The position numbers and the translations under genes were made by a program. This document shows, in pieces, positions 24,189 through 29,171 of a DNA stretch of 29,171 nt. Origin of the DNA: Comamonadaceae bacterium (GTDB lineage Bacteria; Pseudomonadota; Gammaproteobacteria; Burkholderiales; Burkholderiaceae_C); NCBI GenBank assembly GCA_947478935.1, contig CANJXV010000005.1, forward strand, positions 1 to 29,171, written 5' to 3'. The first letter of the stretch is position 1, and the number at the start of each line of letters is the position of its first letter. The notes under the pieces were generated by a model. The model saw only the letters and a list, made by a program, of their open reading frames with translations, did no database searches and was not told the origin of the DNA.

Positions 24189-24225
24189 GCGCAACTTTAT
24201 CGCAAATCAGCCAAACCCCGCAGGC

Positions 24226-25785
24226 CTAGCGCCGTAAAAATTGGCGCCAATTAAGGCCCAGCGCCAGGGTGCTGCCCAGGTACAACAGCGCTGCACCGGC
24301 CAATACCAAAGCCACCCACAACGCGCGCTGCAGCGAGCCGCCGGGCATGTCCAGCCATGTAAACGCTTGCGCCGCCCAAAAAAGATAAGCGCCCAAAGCC
24401 AAACACGGGATCAGCACTTGCAGCGCAAAGCGGCCCCAACCGGGTTGCGCCTTATAACTGCCCCGCGCCTGAAGCCCGCGCAGTAGCCACAGTGCATTGA
24501 GCAAAGCGCCCAGCGAAATCGACAATGACAAAGCCGCATGGCGAAAGTAAGGCACCAGCGCCCAGTTGAGTAGCTGCGTAATGATGAGGACCAACACCGC
24601 AATGCGCACCGGCGTCTTAACGTCCTGGCTGGCGTAATAGCCAGGGGCCAGCACCTTGATAGCCACCAGCCCGACCAGGCCCACGCCCCAACCGGTGAGG
24701 GCCAAGGCGGTTTGCTGCACATCAAATGCCGTAAAAGCACGGTAATGAAACAACACGGCGACCAGTGGCTGCGCAAACACCAAAAGCGCAACGGCGCATG
24801 GCGTGGCCAGCAAAACCACGATGCGCAAACCCCAATCCAGCAGCGCGGAATAGTCATCCGTATCCGCAGTGGCGCGTGCTGAGGCCAGCCGGGGCATGAG
24901 CACCACGCCCAACGCTACGCCAAGCACGGCGGTGGGGAACTCCATCAAGCGGTCGGCATAGCTGAGCCAGCTGACGCTGCCAACGGCCAGGTGGGAGGCG
25001 ATCTGGGTGTTGATGAGCAAGGAAATTTGCGCTACGCTCACGCCCAGCAAGGCCGGCCCCATCAGGCGCAAAATCGTGCGCGTGCCGGGGTCATTCCACG
25101 CGGCGCGTATGGCCGACAAACCCACGCCCAGTCGGGGCAACAAACCCAAAGCCGCTAATGCCGGAATTTGCAGTCCAAGCTGCAAGAGCCCACCGGCCAT
25201 TACCCCCACGGCCATCGCAAAAATCGGCTCTATGCCTTGCGCGCCAAACCAGGGCGAAAGCCACCAAGCCGCTGCAATCGTGCTGACATTGAGCAGCACC
25301 GGGGTGGCCGCCGGAATGGCAAAGCGCTTGTAAGTATTCAAAATCCCCGAGGACAGCGCCACCAGCGACATGCAGCCAATATAAGGAAACATAAAGCGCG
25401 TCATCCAGACTGCGGCATCAAAGCCCGCTTGTGGCAGGCCGCTGGCCATGGCCCAGACCATCCAGGGCGCCAGCAATACGCCCGCAACGCATACCAGCAC
25501 CATCGCCCAGGCCAGCAGAGTGGCTACTTGGTCGATCAGGACTTTGGTGGCGGCATCGCCGTCTTGGGCTTTGCTGGCGGCCAGCACCGGCACAAAAGCC
25601 TGGCTGAAAGCGCCCTCGGCAAACATGCGGCGAAACAGATTGGGGATGCGAAAGGCGACGTTAAACGCGTCGGTCAGTGCGCTGGCTCCAAACAGCGCGG
25701 CCATGAGGGTTTCGCGCAGCAATCCGGTGACGCGCGAGGCCAATGTCCAGACGGACACGGTGGAGGCGGACTTGAGGAGGCTCAC
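24226..25785 (-). CDS. murJ: Lipid II flippase MurJ
   Basis: This 519-residue inner-membrane protein of the MVF/MurJ family moves lipid II across the membrane for peptidoglycan synthesis. It has about fourteen membrane segments. The opening SLLKSASTVSVWTLASRVTG followed by LLRETLMAALFGAS, and later RMFAEGAFSQAFVPV, are family marks. The start is GTG 25785, which fits the family N-terminus. It is divergent from rpsT, as in many Betaproteobacteria, and separated from SirB1 by 37 bp. Confidence 0.96.
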   Translation of the reverse strand: MSLLKSASTVSVWTLASRVTGLLRETLMAALFGASALTDAFNVAFRIPNLFRRMFAEGAFSQAFVPVLAASKAQDGDAATKVLIDQVATLLAWAMVLVCVAGVLLAPWMVWAMASGLPQAGFDAAVWMTRFMFPYIGCMSLVALSSGILNTYKRFAIPAATPVLLNVSTIAAAWWLSPWFGAQGIEPIFAMAVGVMAGGLLQLGLQIPALAALGLLPRLGVGLSAIRAAWNDPGTRTILRLMGPALLGVSVAQISLLINTQIASHLAVGSVSWLSYADRLMEFPTAVLGVALGVVLMPRLASARATADTDDYSALLDWGLRIVVLLATPCAVALLVFAQPLVAVLFHYRAFTAFDVQQTALALTGWGVGLVGLVAIKVLAPGYYASQDVKTPVRIAVLVLIITQLLNWALVPYFRHAALSLSISLGALLNALWLLRGLQARGSYKAQPGWGRFALQVLIPCLALGAYLFWAAQAFTWLDMPGGSLQRALWVALVLAGAALLYLGSTLALGLNWRQFLRR

Positions 25786-25793
25786 GCAAGGAG

Positions 25794-25822
25794 TTTAGCC
25801 GCTACCCCTGCAAGGCTATAAT
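25794..25822 (+). promoter_or_regulatory. Sigma-70 promoter of rpsT
   Basis: A perfect -10 TATAAT is at 25817-25822; with 17-bp spacing the -35 would be TTTAGC (25794-25799), a weak match. Transcription would start near 25829, leaving a leader of about 40 bases. This is the clearest promoter in the window. Confidence 0.65.
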
Positions 25823-25867
25823 GGCGGGCTTTGCTGGCATCATCCACAGACACTAGGACACACATTT

Positions 25868-26167
25868 ATGGCATCCGGAAAACCCAAGAAAAAAAACCCG
25901 CGCTTAGCGTCGGGCCGCAAGCGCGTCCGCCAGGACGTCAAAATCAATGCAGCCAATACCTCGCTGCGCTCCAAATACCGTACCGCGGTAAAGAACGTTG
26001 AAAAAGCCGTTCTCGCCGGTGACAAAACCAAAGCAGCCGAGTTGTTTGGCAAGATGCAAGCCGTGGTGGACACCATCGCTGACAAAGGCATCTTCCACAA
26101 GAACAAAGCCGCCCGCGACAAGAGTCGTTTAGCCACCAAGGTGAAAACCTTGGCCCTCACCGCCTGA
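25868..26167 (+). CDS. rpsT: 30S ribosomal protein S20
   Basis: This 99-residue basic protein binds 16S rRNA in the small subunit. NPRLASGRKRVRQDVKINAAN and the helical RSKYRTAVKNVEKAV, KGIFHKNKAARDKSRL are typical. It is about a dozen residues longer than the E. coli protein (87), a feature of this bacterial group as far as I recall. It is monocistronic with a promoter at 25794 and a terminator at 26241. Confidence 0.98.
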   Translation: MASGKPKKKNPRLASGRKRVRQDVKINAANTSLRSKYRTAVKNVEKAVLAGDKTKAAELFGKMQAVVDTIADKGIFHKNKAARDKSRLATKVKTLALTA

Positions 26168-26185
26168 TTCTTCAGGTGCACCGCC

Positions 26186-26206
26186 CGAATCCTCTCGCAG
26201 GATTCG
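26186..26206 (+). other. Hairpin after rpsT, no T-run
   Basis: CGAATCCT-CTCGC-AGGATTCG makes a perfect 8-bp stem 18 bases after the rpsT stop. It lacks a following T-run, so it is not a standard terminator; it may protect the mRNA end. Confidence 0.5.
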
Positions 26207-26237
26207 CCGTTTGAATCGGGTGCGCTGCCAGCAAAGC

Positions 26238-26264
26238 AAAAAGCCGTCGCAAGACGGCTTTTTT
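26238..26264 (+). terminator. Bidirectional Rho-independent terminator after rpsT
   Basis: AAGCCGTC-GCAA-GACGGCTT (26241-26260) forms an 8-bp stem with a T-run to 26264 on the plus strand. An A-run (from 26238) gives T on the minus strand, so it can also end the flavin reductase gene, whose stop is 38 bases away. Confidence 0.85.
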
Positions 26265-26301
26265 GTGGGCGTGTCATCGGCAAACCGTGGCTAAAGCGCG
26301 C

Positions 26302-26922
26302 TCAGCGGGGCCGCACCATGCGAAATAGCTGCTCCGGGCCGATGCTGAAATAGTCCGACGGACCGCCGCCGCGCAGTATCGGGCGCGCTGCTGCCGTGTC
26401 GTAGATGCCCTCGCGGATGTTGGCGCTGTCGATATGTACCTTGACGACTTCGCCAAACACCATCCAGGTGTTGAGCTCATCGCCCTGGGCCGAGCGCAAG
26501 GGCATGGATTGGCTGACTTTGCATTCGAAGCTGACCGGACTCTGCGCGACACGGGGCGCCTTCACCAAGTCGCAGAGATGCGGGGTCAATCCGGCCAAGG
26601 CGAATTCGTCCACTTCGGGGGCTACATGGGCACAGGTCTGGTTCATGGCTTCGGCCAGGTCCTGGGTAGCCAGGTTCCAAACGAATTCGCCCGTCTCGAT
26701 GGCGTTGCGCACCGTGTCTTTGTAGCCCAGGCTGCTAAAGCCAATGATGGGTGGAACGTAGTTAAAGGCGTTGAAGAAGCTATAGGGCGCCAGATTCAAA
26801 ACACCACTGACGCTGCACGTAGAAATCCAGCCGATGGGGCGCGGGCCGACGATGGAATTAAACGGGTCGTGCGCTAGGCCGTGGCCCAGGCGGGGTTCGT
26901 AAGAGTGGATGGATGTAGTCAT
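26302..26922 (-). CDS. Flavin reductase-like protein (FMN-binding split barrel)
   Basis: This 206-residue protein belongs to the flavin reductase-like domain family, which binds FMN and often supplies reduced flavin to a monooxygenase or acts on small substrates. Family marks are DPFNSIVGPRPIGWISTCS, NLAPYSFFNAFNYVPPIIGF and TGEFVWNLAT. The C-terminal part (GGGPSDYFSIGP) is like a group often annotated as DIM6/NTAB. No partner oxygenase lies nearby, so the substrate is unknown. Confidence 0.88.
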   Translation of the reverse strand: MTTSIHSYEPRLGHGLAHDPFNSIVGPRPIGWISTCSVSGVLNLAPYSFFNAFNYVPPIIGFSSLGYKDTVRNAIETGEFVWNLATQDLAEAMNQTCAHVAPEVDEFALAGLTPHLCDLVKAPRVAQSPVSFECKVSQSMPLRSAQGDELNTWMVFGEVVKVHIDSANIREGIYDTAAARPILRGGGPSDYFSIGPEQLFRMVRPR

Positions 26923-27042
26923 TTATCAGCGGTACCGACCGGGCGTGGGTAAGACCCGGGCTGGGTCAAGTTAGCGGGATTTGCCATGGGCGCCATGGTA
27001 GCGCCACCGCCCAGGGCACGCCTTCATCGGCCAGCGCCAAGC

Positions 27043-27354
27043 CTATTTGGTCAATGCCGGGGGCAGCCCTTCGCTGGTTTGCAAATCGTTGTCACGTGCG
27101 AAGTTCATACAAAAGTCCCAGGCCATGACCTCGTGGTCGCGTAAATCGGGGTGGATGATGACGCATTTGGTGTCCCCCATGCTGGTCGGAATACACCAAG
27201 GGGAATAGCCCAAATGGCTGCCCGGCTGGGGGCCACCGGGCCGGAACTGGCTCATAACGCCGGCCAATCGCTCGGCCCAGTCGCTGGGGCGAAATGCCCT
27301 GCCCTGACGGGTCAGGCCCAGGATGTAGATTTCTTTGGCGAGGGTGGTAGCCAT
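27043..27354 (-). CDS. DUF3579 family protein
   Basis: This small protein of about 103 residues is of a family found mainly in Betaproteobacteria (DUF3579). It is recognised by KEIYILGLTRQGRAFRPSDW, LAGVMSQFRP, and SPWCIPTSMGDTKCVII. The open frame extends to 27432, but ATG 27354 (MATTLAKEIY) suits the family length. It lies divergent from argD; this pairing with arginine genes is common in Burkholderiales, but no function is known. No ribosome binding site is clear. Confidence 0.85.
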   Translation of the reverse strand: MATTLAKEIYILGLTRQGRAFRPSDWAERLAGVMSQFRPGGPQPGSHLGYSPWCIPTSMGDTKCVIIHPDLRDHEVMAWDFCMNFARDNDLQTSEGLPPALTK

Positions 27355-27515
27355 GTGCTTGGGAGTGGGCGCTGTGAGGGTGGCATGCGACAGGTTTGCA
27401 TTCCTGCGGATCGCGGGCATGTTGCACCGCACAACACAGTTTACCTGTTGCCTTAGCGGATGAAGTTACACAATATGAACAATTGCAGGCCTGTCCTGCC
27501 AAAAGGCGCAGACTC

Positions 27516-27551
27516 TAAAATCCGGGTTCAGCGGCCCAACTAGCGTTGGGC
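27516..27551 (+). promoter_or_regulatory. Putative argD promoter and leader hairpin
   Basis: TAAAAT (27516-27521) may be a -10 box, though no good -35 is placed 17 bp before it. The inverted repeat GCCCAAC-TAGC-GTTGGGC (27534-27551) would start the leader RNA. It is not followed by a T-run, so it is not a terminator. The role is speculative. Confidence 0.3.
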
Positions 27552-27600
27552 TGATTGCTTTGTAGCCCCGCGCTTTTGCATTTTTCCCCGGAGTGAGCCC

Positions 27601-28815
27601 ATGACCGCCCCCGCCTCCCCTTCAGTCGCCGCGTCCCCGCATGTAATGACCACCTACGGCCGTTTGCCCTTGGCCCTATCCCACGGCCAGGGCTGCAAGG
27701 TTTGGGATACCGAAGGACGCGAGTACCTAGACGCGCTGGGCGGCATTGCTGTCAACACCTTGGGCCACAACCATCCGGACCTGGTAGCCGCTTTGCAAGA
27801 CCAGGTGACCAAGCTGATTCACACGTCCAATTACTACCATGTGCCCTTGCAGGAAGCGCTGGCGGCCAAGCTGGTGGAGCTATCGGGCATGGAGAACGTG
27901 TTTTTCTGTTCCAGCGGTTTGGAGGCCAACGAAGCGGCGTTGAAACTGGCGCGCAAATTTGGGCATGACAAAGGCATAGACAAGCCACAAGTCGTGGTCT
28001 ATGACAAAGCCTTTCATGGCCGCAGTATTGCCACCCTCAGCGCTACCGGCAACCCGAAAGTGCAAGCCGGTTTCGGCCCACTGGTGGAAGGATTTATCCG
28101 CGTGCCCTTGAATAATATTGACGCCTTGAAAGCAGCGACCCAGGGTAACAACGACGTCGTGGCAGTGTTTGTGGAGGCGATTCAGGGTGAAGGCGGCGTC
28201 AACCCTTTGCACATGGACTATTTGCGCGATTTACGCGCTCTGTGCGATGCGCGCGATTGGTTGCTGATGATTGATGAAGTGCAATGCGGTATGGGGCGCA
28301 CCGGCAAGTGGTTTGCACACCAATGGGCCGGTATCGTGCCTGATGTGATGCCGCTGGCCAAAGGCCTGGGTTCGGGCGTGCCGGTAGGCGCCATAGTAGC
28401 CGGGCCGCGCGCGGCCAAGGTACTGGGCGTGGGCAACCATGGCAGCACTTTTGGAGGCAATCCGCTGGCCATGCGCGCCGGGGTGGAGACCATTCGCGTC
28501 ATGGAGCGCGACGGCCTGCTGGCCCATGCCGAGCGCGTGGGCGAGCAACTAAAAGCTGCGCTGACTAAGGGATTGGCACAAGAATTGGCAACGGGCATGG
28601 TCAAAGAAATCCGCGGCCAGGGCTTGATGTTGGGCATCGAGTTGTCCAAGCCCTGCGGCCCGCTGACGCAACAAGCGGCCGACAAAGGGCTGTTGATTAG
28701 CGTGACCGCCGATTGCGTGGTGCGCCTGGTGCCCTCGCTGATTTTGACAGCGGCACAGGCCGAGCAGATCGCTGCGATTTTGTGCCCCTTGATTAGCGCG
28801 TTTTTGACTGCCTGA
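27601..28815 (+). CDS. argD: Acetylornithine aminotransferase
   Basis: This 404-residue class III PLP aminotransferase makes N-acetylornithine in arginine synthesis, and may also act as succinyldiaminopimelate aminotransferase in lysine synthesis. The PLP lysine is K254 in PLAKGLGSG, with D225 in MIDEVQCGMGRTG. CSSGLEANEAALKLAR and the N-terminal VMTTYGRLPLALSHG are family features. GGAG lies 7 bases before the ATG. It is followed by argF after 48 bp, so they probably form an operon. Confidence 0.96.
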   Translation: MTAPASPSVAASPHVMTTYGRLPLALSHGQGCKVWDTEGREYLDALGGIAVNTLGHNHPDLVAALQDQVTKLIHTSNYYHVPLQEALAAKLVELSGMENVFFCSSGLEANEAALKLARKFGHDKGIDKPQVVVYDKAFHGRSIATLSATGNPKVQAGFGPLVEGFIRVPLNNIDALKAATQGNNDVVAVFVEAIQGEGGVNPLHMDYLRDLRALCDARDWLLMIDEVQCGMGRTGKWFAHQWAGIVPDVMPLAKGLGSGVPVGAIVAGPRAAKVLGVGNHGSTFGGNPLAMRAGVETIRVMERDGLLAHAERVGEQLKAALTKGLAQELATGMVKEIRGQGLMLGIELSKPCGPLTQQAADKGLLISVTADCVVRLVPSLILTAAQAEQIAAILCPLISAFLTA

Positions 28816-28863
28816 TCGCGCTAGCTTTTGCGCCCGCTTGGCTTATTTATTTGGCAACCCCTC

Positions 28864-29171
28864 ATGCAACATTACCTGCAATTTAAAGACTTCAGCGCCG
28901 ACGAATACGCTTATGTGTTTGCGCGCGCGGCGCTGATCAAGAAAAAATTCAAGGCCTATGAAAAACACCACACGCTGGTGGACCGCACGCTGGCCATGAT
29001 TTTTGAGAAAGCTTCCACCCGCACGCGTGTAAGCTTTGAAGCGGGCATGTACCAGCTGGGCGGCAGCGTGGTGCACCTAACCACGGGCGACAGCCAACTT
29101 GGGCGCGCCGAGCCCATTGAAGACAGCGCCAAAGTGATCAGCCGGATGACCGACTTGGTAATGATCCGCAC
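28864..29171 (+). CDS. argF: Ornithine carbamoyltransferase, 5' part
   Basis: The first 102 codons of ornithine carbamoyltransferase, which makes citrulline from ornithine and carbamoyl phosphate; the rest lies beyond the window. The carbamoyl phosphate-binding motif STRTR is in FEKASTRTRVSFEAGM. Other family marks are MQHYLQFKDFS at the start and HLTTGDSQLGRAEPIEDSA. There is no strong ribosome binding site before the ATG. It runs off the right edge with the frame still open. Confidence 0.95.
   Translation, partial: MQHYLQFKDFSADEYAYVFARAALIKKKFKAYEKHHTLVDRTLAMIFEKASTRTRVSFEAGMYQLGGSVVHLTTGDSQLGRAEPIEDSAKVISRMTDLVMIR

Noticed and set aside
26984..26998. CCATGG-GCG-CCATGG inverted repeat between the flavin reductase and DUF3579 genes
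   Set aside because: Both halves are self-palindromic 6-mers, and no T-run or promoter element goes with them; probably chance.

Overview
The window is a stretch of a bacterial chromosome, most likely from a betaproteobacterium of the order Burkholderiales, probably family Comamonadaceae (Rhodoferax/Polaromonas-like). That placement is an inference. It rests on the block purM / AI-2E permease-hda-HAD phosphatase-pcnB-folK, the block murJ / rpsT, the block DUF3579-argD-argF, a 99-residue S20, and moderately high GC with many ATGA/TTGA gene overlaps. I found no phage, plasmid, IS, CRISPR, tRNA or rRNA signature.

Layout. Bases 1-6.6 kb look like an accessory region. It holds the 3' part of a secreted subtilisin-like protease, a CorA-type metal transporter, a remnant of an ABC ATPase joined by an ATGA overlap to an iron-type alcohol dehydrogenase, a class I PPK2 polyphosphate kinase, and then nirK. 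This nirK encodes a lipoprotein copper nitrite reductase with a C-terminal cytochrome c domain, sits behind a near-perfect FNR/DNR box, and is coupled by a TTGA overlap to a small exported protein with an HMA-like predicted fold. A 314-bp gap follows, holding a degenerate palindromic repeat of the 'GTCATTGCGA...GAAGCAATC' type. Bases 6.9-13.6 kb carry a questin-oxidase-like gene and a complete yejABEF-type oligopeptide ABC importer. Bases 13.6-14 kb hold a minus-strand CDGSH iron-sulfur protein with its own terminator.

Bases 14-19.6 kb form a tight minus-strand operon: AI-2E permease, hda, HAD phosphatase, pcnB, folK, alpha/beta hydrolase. It is divergent from purM. Bases 20.8-23.3 kb are a TonB energising operon (exbB-exbD-exbD-tonB) facing a SirB1-family gene. 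Bases 24.2-26.3 kb hold divergent murJ and rpsT, with a clear promoter for rpsT and a terminator after it. The window closes with a flavin reductase-like gene and a DUF3579 gene on the minus strand, then argD and the 5' part of argF on the plus strand.

Function. Most of the window is core metabolism: purine, folate, arginine, cell wall, ribosome, RNA polyadenylation and DnaA control. The parts most worth attention are the nirK plus small exported protein pair, which points to nitrite respiration under oxygen limitation or NO, and the alpha/beta hydrolase with a degenerate active site in the folK operon. I do not see a convincing wholly new multi-gene system. The nirK-linked small protein is the best candidate for undescribed biology.
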